A stretch of 64,000 bases of DNA, taken from the NCBI RefSeq assembly GCF_037646345.1, contig NZ_JBBEWR010000016.1, forward strand, positions 1 to 64,000. The letters run 5' to 3'. A program made the translations under genes and the position numbers. Below, one piece after another: positions 35,270-44,913 of this stretch (the first letter of the stretch is position 1; each line of letters opens with the position of its first letter). Origin of the DNA: Ascidiimonas aurantiaca. Its GTDB lineage: Bacteria > Bacteroidota > Bacteroidia > Flavobacteriales > Flavobacteriaceae. The notes under the pieces are model-generated. The model ran no database searches. It was not told the DNA's origin and saw only the letters and a list, made by a program, of their open reading frames with translations.

Positions 35270-36049
35270 ATGAAAAAAACAGCATTAATTACAGGGGCCA
35301 GTAGCGGAATTGGAAAAGAATTGGCCAATATACACGCTGAAAAAAAAGGCGATTTAATTTTGGTAGCACGACGTGAAGACAAATTGAATGCATTAAAAAA
35401 AGAGCTGGAAGATGCACATAATATAAATGTTCTGGTTATTCAAAAAGATTTAACCCTACCGGGAGCGTCTCAGGCGTTGTATGAACAAGTTAAAAAGGCG
35501 GGATTAAAAGTTGATTTTTTAATTAACAATGCCGGGTTTGGCGGTATAGGGAAGTTTAATGAACGCGTATTAGAACACGATGTATCTATGATCAATTTAA
35601 ACATAGGCGCCTTAACATCTTTAACCCATTTGTTCTTGCAGGACTTCATTAAAAACAACGACGGGAAGATCCTTAATGTTTCATCAACCGCCAGCCTGAT
35701 GCCTGGCCCCTTACAAGCAGTATATTTTGCTACAAAAGCGTATGTTACCTCTTTTAGTAATGCGCTTGCCGAAGAATTGTACCCTACAAACATTACAGTG
35801 ACTAACTTAATGCCAGGTGCTACCGAAACGCAATTCGGTGCGGTATCCGGGATGGATAAAACCCGAATATTTCAAAAAACGGCCAGTGCAAGACGTGTGG
35901 CCCGGGATGGGTATGAGGGCATGCTTAGTGGAAAATTGGATGTTATTTCAGGTTTAACTTTTACTCAAAAAGTAATGACCTCCATGATTGCATTTACACC
36001 TAAAAAAATGATTTTGAAATACGTACGGAAAATGCAGGAAGTAAAATAA
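35270..36049 (+). CDS. short-chain dehydrogenase/reductase
   Basis: 259 aa classical SDR. The cofactor loop TGASSGIG is at residues 7-14, NNAG at ~86-89, and the active-site Ser and YFATK (Tyr-x-x-x-Lys) lie near residue 155. It is DltE/YqjQ-like in style. It reduces or oxidises a small carbonyl or alcohol with NAD(P)H. Monocistronic; substrate unknown. Confidence 0.92.
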   Translation: MKKTALITGASSGIGKELANIHAEKKGDLILVARREDKLNALKKELEDAHNINVLVIQKDLTLPGASQALYEQVKKAGLKVDFLINNAGFGGIGKFNERVLEHDVSMINLNIGALTSLTHLFLQDFIKNNDGKILNVSSTASLMPGPLQAVYFATKAYVTSFSNALAEELYPTNITVTNLMPGATETQFGAVSGMDKTRIFQKTASARRVARDGYEGMLSGKLDVISGLTFTQKVMTSMIAFTPKKMILKYVRKMQEVK

Positions 36050-36153
36050 AAATCTGCCTTTTAGAATATAAAAACTCTGAGGAGGCAGATACTTTATATA
36101 AACATTATCTCATACATTTAATCTTTTTATAAAACAGAAATTTTTTAAAACAT

Positions 36154-36786
36154 ATGGAACCGGGATTGGTAATATCATTTTTAGGAGCATCGGTTATTCT
36201 TACATTAATGCCGGGGCCAGACAATATTTTTGTGTTAACAGAAAGCCTGACCAAAGGCCAGAGAAATGGTATTGCCATTTCTCTTGGATTAAGCCTCGGT
36301 GTCCTTATCCATACCTTTGCCGCTGCTACCGGGCTATCCATAATTATCCAAAAATCTGCCATCACATTTTCTGTTATCAAATACCTGGGGGCTGCATACC
36401 TCTTTTATCTAGCGTATCAGGCTTTTAGGGAAAATAAGCCGTTTATTAATTGGAGTACAAATACAACAGGAAAAGAAGATAAAAAGGTAATTGCTCTGGT
36501 AAAAAAAGGATTTTTAATGAATATTTTAAATCCTAAAGTTTCATTGTTTTTTATTGCCTTCCTACCCCAGTTTATTACCAAAAACGGAATGAATATTACT
36601 CTTCAAATGCTTGTTCTTGGAGCTATTTTTATGGTTCAGGCATTACTTATTTTTAGTGGTATCGCTATTTTATCAGGCAAATTAACCCGGTATGTTACCA
36701 CCTCCCGTTTCTGGAATATCACCAAATGGAGTAAAATAACCGTATTATCTATTTTAGGGATAACTTTGGCACTGTCAAAAAAATAA
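36154..36786 (+). CDS. LysE-family translocator
   Basis: 210 aa with six predicted helices. The signature LTLMPGPDNIFVLTESLTKG lies at ~16-35. LysE/RhtB proteins export amino acids or related metabolites. It lies 105 bp downstream of the SDR gene on the same strand, with no further context. The exported compound is unknown. Confidence 0.92.
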   Translation: MEPGLVISFLGASVILTLMPGPDNIFVLTESLTKGQRNGIAISLGLSLGVLIHTFAAATGLSIIIQKSAITFSVIKYLGAAYLFYLAYQAFRENKPFINWSTNTTGKEDKKVIALVKKGFLMNILNPKVSLFFIAFLPQFITKNGMNITLQMLVLGAIFMVQALLIFSGIAILSGKLTRYVTTSRFWNITKWSKITVLSILGITLALSKK

Positions 36787-37012
36787 TAGCTAACACCGGG
36801 GTTTTTTCTACATTTATACACCTGTAACCGGCCAACTCATAAAAAAGGTGATTATGTTGTAAAATAGGCTTACCCGAACATGGCTTTGGCGCACACGTTG
36901 CGAACTGGCCTAAACTTCAGGAAACCAAAAAACGACAAAACCATCTTATTTCAAAAGTATTCTTGTAACAGGTTTCCAAAAGCCTAAATGTTTATCTACA
37001 AATAAAAACATA

Positions 37013-37522
37013 ATGAAAGAAATCAAATATCCAAGATCATTTTCCCATATAGGAATTACTGTACCAGACATACACAAAGCTGTTATTTTCTACGAGGAAG
37101 TAATGGGGTGGTATGTTATTATGCCCCCTTCAAAAATTTTAAAAGAAAGAAATACCGCTATCGGACAGATGTGTATTGATGTATTTGGAGAGGATTGGGA
37201 AGAATTCGAGATTGCACACATGGCCACTTCAGATGGAATTGGCATTGAGTTATTTTCATTTCCGCATGGTCTTAAAGAAGCTCCGGAATTTAATCCTTTT
37301 AATACCGGCCTTTTTCACTTTTGTGTTCAGGACCCTGACATTGAAGCTTTGACCCAAAAAATAGTAGCGCATGGCGGGAAACAGCGAATGCCCATACGAG
37401 CATATTACCCCAATGAAAAGCCCTATAAAATGGTGTACGTTGAAGACCCTTTTGGAATTGTTTTCGAGATATACACTCACAGCTACGAATTAACCTATTC
37501 TTCGGGAGCCTATCAAAAGTAA
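37013..37522 (+). CDS. VOC-family protein (glyoxalase-like)
   Basis: 169 aa with two beta-alpha-beta-beta-beta repeats. The metal-ligand positions include the His of FSHIGITVPDI (~12), the Glu of IGIELFSFP and the His of LFHFCVQDPD, with a final Glu in GIVFEIYTHS. It may be a lactoylglutathione lyase-like or dioxygenase-like enzyme. No partner genes adjoin it. Confidence 0.88.
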   Translation: MKEIKYPRSFSHIGITVPDIHKAVIFYEEVMGWYVIMPPSKILKERNTAIGQMCIDVFGEDWEEFEIAHMATSDGIGIELFSFPHGLKEAPEFNPFNTGLFHFCVQDPDIEALTQKIVAHGGKQRMPIRAYYPNEKPYKMVYVEDPFGIVFEIYTHSYELTYSSGAYQK

Positions 37523-37664
37523 AAATAGTATTGCACCCCGAAAAAGGAAAACTATATAGTTCCTTAAAATTATTCTATCCTCACACTGTAGTTTTTATCT
37601 TTCATTTTTTGTAAATGAATATTTTTTTATTTATATTAAGCTCATAACTAGTTAGTTTAAAGCA

Positions 37665-38195
37665 ATGAGAAAGTTATTATACCATGTATTAGTGCTTAGT
37701 GCATTCATCTTATTATTTAATTGTTCTTCAAACTCTAATAATTCCGAGTCGTTAGAGCCATCTGCTTCTGATGAGCTTGTTACCACTTTGGAGAACCCAT
37801 TTGACAATGAGATCTTTTATCTCACTTCGGGCGGGAACGAGGCCCGTGTAACCACCGAGGTACTAACTAAGGAGTGGAGAAAGTCTTTTAACCTGGAAGG
37901 ATACGACTTCACCAACTTTAAGATCGTAGAAGATAAGGAGTTGTCTTCCAAAAGTTCAGAAAAAGCTTATTATATAAAAGCCAGGACCTCTGATGGTTCT
38001 GTGAGTGTTTCCCAATCCATCTCAAGAGATGCCAATGGTAAATTCTTTCTGGCAGGCAAAACCTGTAAATGCGAAACCCACAGTTGTAGCTGGTCTGGTT
38101 GTGATGCCAGTCAATCCGGAAGTACATGCAGATGCTCTCCCTGTAGTGGGGACTGTAAAAAAACTTCAGAGGATACTGAAGATGCAGGTATGTAA
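37665..38195 (+). CDS. lipoprotein with an eight-cysteine C-terminal module
   Basis: 176 aa. The lipoprotein signal ends at Cys20 (LLFNCSSNS). A Ser-rich linker precedes a small folded part (~45-125). The last 45 residues hold eight Cys in the pattern C-x-C-x4-C-x4-C-x8-C-x-C-x2-C-x3-C with His and Asp between. The spacing suits metal binding or a disulfide knot. Unknown family, surface or periplasmic location. Confidence 0.7.
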   Translation: MRKLLYHVLVLSAFILLFNCSSNSNNSESLEPSASDELVTTLENPFDNEIFYLTSGGNEARVTTEVLTKEWRKSFNLEGYDFTNFKIVEDKELSSKSSEKAYYIKARTSDGSVSVSQSISRDANGKFFLAGKTCKCETHSCSWSGCDASQSGSTCRCSPCSGDCKKTSEDTEDAGM

Positions 38196-38331
38196 ACCTG
38201 TCTGGGAATTTTTTCTGCTAAAATAACCGGGCTATTAATACTACTTACCTCAACCTGTTTTAATACATATCCTGTGTATGTATAGTGCTCTTCACCTTTA
38301 ATGCGTTAAATATGAGTTAAAAACTTATTGT

Positions 38332-38345
38332 GTAACCCAGGTTAC
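38332..38345. promoter_or_regulatory. GTAACC-CA-GGTTAC dyad upstream of peroxiredoxin
   Basis: A perfect 6-2-6 inverted repeat 62 bp before the preferred peroxiredoxin start. Symmetric short dyads in this position are typical of dimeric repressor or activator sites. The regulator is unknown. Confidence 0.35.
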
Positions 38346-38407
38346 TGTACACCCCTATTTCATAGCGTAAATTTATGCTATTATTAAAAATGATAAATAA
38401 GCATTAT

Positions 38408-39079
38408 ATGACTATGGAAAATTCTAATGTAGTTACAGAGCAGGCAAACAGTATGCCAAGAATTGGAGATAATGCTCCGGATTTTGAAGCAGTAACCACC
38501 AAAGGAAAGATCAGGTTTTCTGATTTTGCAAACGATAAATGGGTAGTGATGTTTTCGCACCCGGCAGATTTTACGCCGGTCTGCACAACTGAAATGAGCG
38601 GTTTTGCCACCAGAAAAAATGAGTTTGATGCACTTAACACAGAGCTTCTGGGTCTTAGTATTGATAGCATTCATGCACATTTGGGATGGGTACAAAATGT
38701 AAGGGAAAATACAGGGGTTTATTTTGACTTTCCTATTATAGCCGACCTTGATATGAAAGTATCAAAGCTTTATGGAATGTTACAACCCAATGAGAGTGAA
38801 ACTGCTGCGGTAAGGGCTGTATTCTTTATTGATCCCAAAAAGAAAATTCGTTTGATCATGTATTATCCGCTCAATGTTGGAAGAAATATGGATGAAATTC
38901 TAAGGGCCCTGGAGGCGTTGCAGACCTCAGATACTCATGGAGTTGCTATGCCTTTGGACTGGAAAAAGGGAGATAAAGCAATCGTACCTCCTCCAAAAAC
39001 ACTGGATGAGTTAGATCAAAGGCTGGAAGACGATTCTGTTGAAAAGGTGACCTGGTACTTAGCTAAAAAGAAAATCTAA
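38408..39079 (+). CDS. 1-Cys peroxiredoxin (Prx6/AhpC-TSA)
   Basis: 223 aa from the ATG at 38408; a further 11 codons upstream are open but lack Prx6 character. The peroxidatic Cys59 is in HPADFTPVCTTE. It is the only Cys in the protein, so it is a true 1-Cys enzyme that must rely on an external thiol. The C-terminal dimerisation part (DKAIVPPP) is present. It reduces hydrogen peroxide or alkyl peroxides in the cytoplasm and complements katG encoded nearby. Confidence 0.93.
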   Translation: MTMENSNVVTEQANSMPRIGDNAPDFEAVTTKGKIRFSDFANDKWVVMFSHPADFTPVCTTEMSGFATRKNEFDALNTELLGLSIDSIHAHLGWVQNVRENTGVYFDFPIIADLDMKVSKLYGMLQPNESETAAVRAVFFIDPKKKIRLIMYYPLNVGRNMDEILRALEALQTSDTHGVAMPLDWKKGDKAIVPPPKTLDELDQRLEDDSVEKVTWYLAKKKI

Positions 39080-39086
39080 GAAATAA

Positions 39087-39127
39087 AAGTCAGGCTGTTT
39101 TTTGAATAAACAGCCTGACTTATTTTT
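39087..39127. terminator. bidirectional terminator
   Basis: AAGTCAGGCTGTTT (39087-39100) pairs perfectly with AAACAGCCTGACTT (39108-39121) around a 7-nt loop and is followed by T's. It ends the peroxiredoxin transcript and the convergent iron-uptake operon. Confidence 0.88.
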
Positions 39128-39145
39128 TATGATCAGAATATGTGT

Positions 39146-40432
39146 TTAATTATTATTGGCAATATTGAAGACCCCTAAAATATCTGCGCCGGTTATTTCA
39201 AAAGCTTTTTCAACAGTGCCCGTAATAGTATGGTATCTGTAATAGGCATTTTCTGTAGTAGTTGCTACGGGGAAAAACGCATTGTCACCATCAAAAAATA
39301 TTTGGCCTCCCGAAAACACCCCTACGGGGGGAATACCTCCAATAGGTTCTACCGTAAAAGCATTTAAATCCAGTACACACCAGCGAGCAGATTCGGCTGA
39401 AAATAAAATACCTAGTAATTGCTGTTGTTGTAATGGTGTAAGGTTTGCCAGATTCCCTCCTACACTGAGCACAATATCAATGGCCTCCTGAGGGGTTTCG
39501 GCATTTACTTTGGCAATTGCTTTGCCATTAGACAAAACATAAAAGTTATTAAATGTTGGTAAAAATACATTAAAAGGGTTCAATACACGTGCGGGTTCAA
39601 AAACATATGCAGGGTCAATTTCATTACTGCCAACGGGTATTTTGTTTACTCTGGCCCAAATTTGCCCTCCTGTATAATTCCCTGCATCGGCAACATATAA
39701 ATTACCCGATTCATCTACGAGCCGTTGTCCAAAATTATTGAAGGTGATAATCTCACTTACCCCATTGCCGTCACGTTGGGTATCTCCTACAAAAGTACCT
39801 GTAGCCAGATTAGCCTGATGAAGGATAAAAGATGTAAAGCTTTCGCCAGTGGTATTACCTCTTATAGGAGCAAAAACATCATCACCTCTAAAGATAAAGC
39901 GCTGGTAGCGCTGGGCTATATCATTGGGGACAAAGCCTTCACGCATATCTATCCCTCCGGTTATCTGTAATGTGGTAGGGTTGAACACGGTTATATTATC
40001 AGATGTGGCTCTATCCTGAAATACCCCAAAATCTGCATCTCTCACATCTATTCTGAATGAACCGGGATTTAATGTAGGAAGTGTTCCTATTTCAAATAGA
40101 TCTCCATTTTCACTGACCACATATTTTGAAAATCCCGGAGATTCATCGGGTCTGGGCAAAAAGATAGCGTGGTCATATATGGAGTTTGGAAAAAACCGGG
40201 GGAAATCGGTACCATCTGATATATCAATGATGCCCGAAGGTAATTGCTCATAATACTTAACCAGTGCCGTATTAGATGCTGTGGTGCCTACCACAACAAA
40301 TCCTGATGTTTTTATATTACTCGCATCACCAAGTTCGGCTAAGTCGTTAAGTCCGTCATCACAGGATATATAAACAGATGCGAATACAAATACTAAAAAA
40401 ACAAATTTTGAATGTTTGATTATACTTTCCAT
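39146..40432 (-). CDS. DUF4374-like surface lipoprotein of the iron operon
   Basis: 428 aa from the ATG at 40432, giving a lipoprotein signal ending at Cys24 (YISCDDG). The rest is strand-rich with repeated propeller-like segments (YVVSENGDLFEIGTL, NLYVADAGNYTGGQIWARV). It starts 19 bp after the TonB-receptor stop. Similar lipoproteins accompany siderophore or haem receptors with PepSY proteins in Bacteroidota. The DUF4374 assignment is from recalled sequence style and context. Confidence 0.75.
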   Translation of the reverse strand: MESIIKHSKFVFLVFVFASVYISCDDGLNDLAELGDASNIKTSGFVVVGTTASNTALVKYYEQLPSGIIDISDGTDFPRFFPNSIYDHAIFLPRPDESPGFSKYVVSENGDLFEIGTLPTLNPGSFRIDVRDADFGVFQDRATSDNITVFNPTTLQITGGIDMREGFVPNDIAQRYQRFIFRGDDVFAPIRGNTTGESFTSFILHQANLATGTFVGDTQRDGNGVSEIITFNNFGQRLVDESGNLYVADAGNYTGGQIWARVNKIPVGSNEIDPAYVFEPARVLNPFNVFLPTFNNFYVLSNGKAIAKVNAETPQEAIDIVLSVGGNLANLTPLQQQQLLGILFSAESARWCVLDLNAFTVEPIGGIPPVGVFSGGQIFFDGDNAFFPVATTTENAYYRYHTITGTVEKAFEITGADILGVFNIANNN

Positions 40433-40451
40433 TATTTTATGTATCAATATA

Positions 40452-42845
40452 TCATTGTAGTGAATAGCTAATTTTAAAAGCATAGTTAATACCGGGCCTG
40501 GGAATTCTAAAATTATCAAAAACTTCTTCATTAAATATATTCTGAACTGCCAGGGAGAATACCAGGTTTTGTTTAGGCAATACATAGGAGATGTTGGCAT
40601 TATTCAAATGTTGCCTGGGTACTACAAAAGCAGGATTGGCGGTATCTAAATCTATCACTTCATTAACGCTAAACCTGTCAACAAACAGATAGTTCCAGGC
40701 CAGTTCCAGCCGGTTTTCGCTTCTAAATATGTTTTCTAAAGTGTAATTGGCAGAAAGGTTAAAAAACAGATTGGGGATATTGGGTACTGCCGAACCCTCG
40801 GAGCCTCCTGAAGAAGTAACCTCATCAGACTCTCCAAACTCTATTTGTTGATAGGTAAAGCTGCCGTTAAGGCCCAGGTTTGAAAAGGGTCGATATCTGG
40901 TGCCCAATTCTATTCCGGCACTCTGAACATTGGCTTCATTAATGAACTGTGAGTTTTCAGGGCCAAATGGTACAGGTCTTATCAGGTTTTCCTGATCTCT
41001 TACAAAACCACTTACATCTATAGATAGGAATTTGTTATTGGCCATATTTTTTTCATATCGCATACCTAAATTGATATTGTTACTTTGCTCCGGACGTAAT
41101 TCAAAATTAGGCACTATGGCTGCAAGATCTCCAAATACTTCGTTTTGCGTTGGTAAACGTAAGGTGCGCTCATAACTGGACCTTAAAAAAAACACGGGTG
41201 TGATCTGATATTTTATACCAAAACCATACCCGTTATTATTATCTTTTACAGTGCGTAGAGGGATCTCGGTAATACCCGTTCTGGTAAATTCAATAGATCG
41301 TGCATTGTAATCATAGTTTTTGTAAAAAGCAATGGTTGTAAGTTTATTTTCAAAAAAAGTAGCATTCAACTCGGCACCAAAAACATTAGATCTCAGTTTG
41401 GATGGTATGGTATTAGGATCTATTTCCTCTCCATCAATTTCTATTCTTGGCCCGATGGGGTCTTCACCTTCAATTTCTAATCCATAATTAAACTCTGATA
41501 AAATTATATTGAGATTATCTGTAATATCATATTGCAGGGTTAATCTGTGTGCAGCACCTGTATTATCACCTTCTCTGGCAATTGGAATACCAAAAATCTC
41601 TGAGCCTCTTTCATTTTCTGTTACCAGTTGCTCCCCCCGCCAATTGTAAAACACTTTTGTACTATCGTTAGTTTTATCGGTAGATTGGGAGAACAAACCT
41701 GAATATCTAAACTTTAATTTGTTTTTAAGGAATGACTTTTTATAATCAATTCTTTGTACTGCCACAGTGGCTTCTGTTTCTGCTTCGCCAACCGCAAGTC
41801 CGGTAATAAACGTGCCTTGCTGTATTTGATTATCTCTTCTGGAGAACATGGCTGATATTTCTAATTCGTCTGCCCAGCTTATATCATGGAAGTTAACCGA
41901 GCCCTCTACCAAAGATGAGCGAAACCGGTCGTGAAATCGCCGGGCATCAATACGCTCTTCGGTTATACTCTCAACCGTACCGTCTTCCCTTAAGTTTTCA
42001 ACTATGTTGGGAATATCCCTCATTTTATAGTCATTGTCTGTATAGTTAACAAACGATAAAATAGAGACTGATATATTATCGTTGAAATTATGACTCCCGT
42101 TCAATGAAAACCGATGTGTATTAAAAGATCCCACAGAGTAGGTTGCTCTCAAAAAATCGGATCTCTGTTCTACAGGCACCAGGTTTAAACCACCCCCCAA
42201 AGCATCGGTACCAATATCTACAGGCATAATACCTTTATATACATCTACGCGACTAAGTGCATCTACGGGTATAAAATTTAACTGTAAGGCACCTCCGTAT
42301 AATTCAATAGGCATACCGTCATAATACGTTCGTACGGCCTGCCCTGTTAAACCATTTAAGTTAATGTTTAAGTTACTACCCAAACCACCACTTTGCCGCA
42401 CCACAACACCTGTTGATTGTTTGAGTACATCTTCTACTCCCAGGGCCTGATCTTTAAACTTTTTTACGTTCAAAGAGCTTATGGTTACCGCCTCTTCCGT
42501 GAGTTTTGTGCTTTCTGTTTTTTTGGTAATGGTTACCTCTTCGAGGTTTTCGGCACTTTCTGAAAGTGTAAAATTAACGATCATATCTTTGGAGATCGCT
42601 ATCGTTTTACTTTGATCACTAAAACCTATTAAACTCACTGTTATTTTGTAGTCTCCTTGGGGAATGTTTTTTATGATATACCTTCCTTTTTCATCTGTTA
42701 TACTGTATTTAGTTTTGGTTATGACCACATTGGCATACGATACCGGCTGGCCACTTTCATTCTTTACGGTACCCGAAAGGTTAAATACGTTCTGAGCCAT
42801 AAGGCACGTTGGAAAGGCCATTATAGAAAACAATAAGTATTTCAT
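40452..42845 (-). CDS. TonB-dependent receptor, probable siderophore/iron uptake
   Basis: 797 aa from the ATG at 42845, which gives a proper signal peptide (MKYLLFSIMAFPTCLMAQ). A CarboxypepD_reg domain (~22-105), plug (~115-240, DVLKQSTGVVVRQSGG and GLTGQAVRTYYDGMP) and beta-barrel follow, ending FKISYSLQ. Adjacent PepSY, DUF3325-like and DUF4374-like genes and Fur-box-like sites point to ferric siderophore uptake. The exact ligand cannot be read from sequence. Confidence 0.93.
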   Translation of the reverse strand: MKYLLFSIMAFPTCLMAQNVFNLSGTVKNESGQPVSYANVVITKTKYSITDEKGRYIIKNIPQGDYKITVSLIGFSDQSKTIAISKDMIVNFTLSESAENLEEVTITKKTESTKLTEEAVTISSLNVKKFKDQALGVEDVLKQSTGVVVRQSGGLGSNLNINLNGLTGQAVRTYYDGMPIELYGGALQLNFIPVDALSRVDVYKGIMPVDIGTDALGGGLNLVPVEQRSDFLRATYSVGSFNTHRFSLNGSHNFNDNISVSILSFVNYTDNDYKMRDIPNIVENLREDGTVESITEERIDARRFHDRFRSSLVEGSVNFHDISWADELEISAMFSRRDNQIQQGTFITGLAVGEAETEATVAVQRIDYKKSFLKNKLKFRYSGLFSQSTDKTNDSTKVFYNWRGEQLVTENERGSEIFGIPIAREGDNTGAAHRLTLQYDITDNLNIILSEFNYGLEIEGEDPIGPRIEIDGEEIDPNTIPSKLRSNVFGAELNATFFENKLTTIAFYKNYDYNARSIEFTRTGITEIPLRTVKDNNNGYGFGIKYQITPVFFLRSSYERTLRLPTQNEVFGDLAAIVPNFELRPEQSNNINLGMRYEKNMANNKFLSIDVSGFVRDQENLIRPVPFGPENSQFINEANVQSAGIELGTRYRPFSNLGLNGSFTYQQIEFGESDEVTSSGGSEGSAVPNIPNLFFNLSANYTLENIFRSENRLELAWNYLFVDRFSVNEVIDLDTANPAFVVPRQHLNNANISYVLPKQNLVFSLAVQNIFNEEVFDNFRIPRPGINYAFKISYSLQ

Positions 42846-42881
42846 GAGTGAATCTAGTCTTAATTTTACACTACAAATGTA

Positions 42882-42920
42882 ATCCATTATTTTTATTTAT
42901 TCTAAATAAAAATAATGGAT
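42882..42920. promoter_or_regulatory. perfect 18-bp inverted repeat, Fur-box-like
   Basis: ATCCATTATTTTTATTTA (42882-42899), spacer TTC, then its exact reverse complement (42903-42920). It lies 37 bp before the TonB-receptor start. The core ATTTATTCTAAATAAA is also found upstream of the DUF3325-like gene, and TCTAAATAA recurs before feoA. The likely role is a Fur-type operator with its own promoter for the receptor gene. Confidence 0.7.
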
Positions 42921-42973
42921 CTTAAATTAGTTTAAAAAAAGTGCAGAATGTCAGCTCCTATTTTTTTACCATT

Positions 42974-44620
42974 TTACTTTACAATACCCGTTTCTACTTT
43001 GGGAGAAGATCCTGCCTTACTCTCTTGAACTATTTTTGAGGAGATCCTTTTTTTGGATAAAGGCTTTTTATGTAGGTAATACCTGCAGATCAATAATCCT
43101 GAAATTCCAATAACAATCCAGGTCAGATCTACGCTAAACACATAATACTGCTCGTTAACCAGTGTTTTCCATATCCAATCGCCGGTGATGATACCATTGA
43201 CCACTGGAATAAACAAACCCAGAATGCTTCCGGTTAACAGGTAGTTCCTGTTTAGCTTTCGGTAATCATTCCAAAATAAACCTGTTATGGTAAGAAGAGA
43301 CCATCCTAAGAAGAAAGCAGCATCTACGTAAAAAGTGCGATCTACTGTTTCCATAGGCACCAGTTTATTGGCAATAAATATAAGAGCGATTGCAGGGAAC
43401 ATAGATAGTGTTATAGCCAAATAAAATTTTGTGACCCTATGATGAAACCTGCGTTGCTTATCGGTATATTTTTTATTGTCCCGGGCCGTACGCCAAATCA
43501 TTACTCCGCTTATAATGATATAACAGGTTATCATAGCCAGAATAAAGTAAATAATCTTCAAAAAGAGGCCCCCAAAAGTTGCATAATGTAATTTTATCAA
43601 AACAGCTAAGGTACCCAGTGAATACGGTTTTGTTTCCGGGTGAACAGCATTTATGAGTGACCCGTCTTTAAGGCTGTACACAAAAGTTCCATCACTTCCC
43701 AGACCTTTGTGGTCTCCTACAACTGCAGTAAGGGTACCATCTTCTTTTTGATAGTTTCTTGAATATAAATAGCTGACCTCAAATTTTGGATTTTCGTTAC
43801 TCACTTTAGCGTAAACACTATTAAATGATATACTATTATCAATGCCTTTGGCATTTTCATCATATTTCATGGCTGCATCCGGTCTGATAACTTTTATCAC
43901 TTCATCAGTATCACCGTCATATACCAGAAAAGCAGTAGGAGCAAGAAGTAAGATTGACAATCCGAGTAACGCCCCGGTTATGGCATAAATAATCTGGAAA
44001 GGCAAGGTGATAACCCCCAGTGAAATATGCCCGTTTACCCATATTTGTTTCCACTTTCCTTTAATAGTAAATGCATAAAACTTACTTACAATGTTTTTCC
44101 AATGGGTTAAAACACCTGTAAATACGGCAAATAAAAAAAAGAATGCTACCAGCCCGGAAAGATATATGCCAAATGTTGGTATTTGCTTAAAATAATGCAG
44201 TTCATAAATGGTTTGCGACATATGCGTTAATGGCTCAGCCCGGGTATGAAGCGCTTTGGTCACAGGATTTATATAGGCTGTAAACCTTTCTGCCTGATCG
44301 TTTTTGGTTTTTAAGGACCCATAAAACGTTATTAAAGGTTTAATTTCCGTAGGAGGCCTGATCCCAAACTGCTGAGAGGTATCGAAATCCGGAATTTCCT
44401 TTTTTACAAGCTCTACAATACCATCATAATTCACGGTTGCAGGATTCACAGCCTCTACTCTTGCCGTTGGGTTTTCCCATTGATACAACTCATCCATGAA
44501 TAAAGCCACTGCACCGGCATAAAAAATAACAAACAATGCAAAACTAATTACAATACCAGATACCGTATGCGTATGGAATATGATATTATGTAACCTTGGT
44601 TTCAGTGCTTTTAATTTCAT
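42974..44620 (-). CDS. PepSY-domain membrane protein (siderophore-associated)
   Basis: 548 aa with an N-terminal helix (~17-40), a periplasmic PepSY-type region, and further helices at ~150-175, ~195-230, ~355-380 and in the last 150 residues. PepSY_TM proteins in such operons are inner-membrane components, thought to reduce iron in the siderophore complex. The gene is 11 bp after the 93-aa membrane protein gene. The C-terminus is extended, with three to four extra helices. Confidence 0.88.
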   Translation of the reverse strand: MKLKALKPRLHNIIFHTHTVSGIVISFALFVIFYAGAVALFMDELYQWENPTARVEAVNPATVNYDGIVELVKKEIPDFDTSQQFGIRPPTEIKPLITFYGSLKTKNDQAERFTAYINPVTKALHTRAEPLTHMSQTIYELHYFKQIPTFGIYLSGLVAFFFLFAVFTGVLTHWKNIVSKFYAFTIKGKWKQIWVNGHISLGVITLPFQIIYAITGALLGLSILLLAPTAFLVYDGDTDEVIKVIRPDAAMKYDENAKGIDNSISFNSVYAKVSNENPKFEVSYLYSRNYQKEDGTLTAVVGDHKGLGSDGTFVYSLKDGSLINAVHPETKPYSLGTLAVLIKLHYATFGGLFLKIIYFILAMITCYIIISGVMIWRTARDNKKYTDKQRRFHHRVTKFYLAITLSMFPAIALIFIANKLVPMETVDRTFYVDAAFFLGWSLLTITGLFWNDYRKLNRNYLLTGSILGLFIPVVNGIITGDWIWKTLVNEQYYVFSVDLTWIVIGISGLLICRYYLHKKPLSKKRISSKIVQESKAGSSPKVETGIVK

Positions 44621-44631
44621 TGCGACACCTG

Positions 44632-44913
44632 TTATTTAAACATAAAAATGATGACTCCAAAAAGCAGGGCTAGCAATAGGTACATACCCCAAACTTTCCA
44701 ACCGTTTTTTGCTAAAAAAGCAACGATCATTAAAATGGCCCATAAAATAAAAGAGGTATAGGCTGTAGTAATTATTAATCCCCCCCTTTCTTCAAGTAAA
44801 ACACCTATAGCATTGTGAAAAAAGATCGTAACCACAAAGCCTCCTAAAATTCCGGCAGAAATTTTTAAGAATCGCTGGAATGGTGCTGATAAGTGTTTTT
44901 TATTAGCCGGCAT
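44632..44913 (-). CDS. small membrane protein, DUF3649-like position
   Basis: 93 aa, three hydrophobic helices (about 14-33, 45-64 and 72-92). Its ATG directly follows the stop of the DUF3325-like gene, with no spacing. In proteobacterial iron operons a DUF3649-DUF3325-PepSY set is known; this fits the missing member by size and place. Sequence alone gives only weak support for that family. Confidence 0.72.
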   Translation of the reverse strand: MPANKKHLSAPFQRFLKISAGILGGFVVTIFFHNAIGVLLEERGGLIITTAYTSFILWAILMIVAFLAKNGWKVWGMYLLLALLFGVIIFMFK

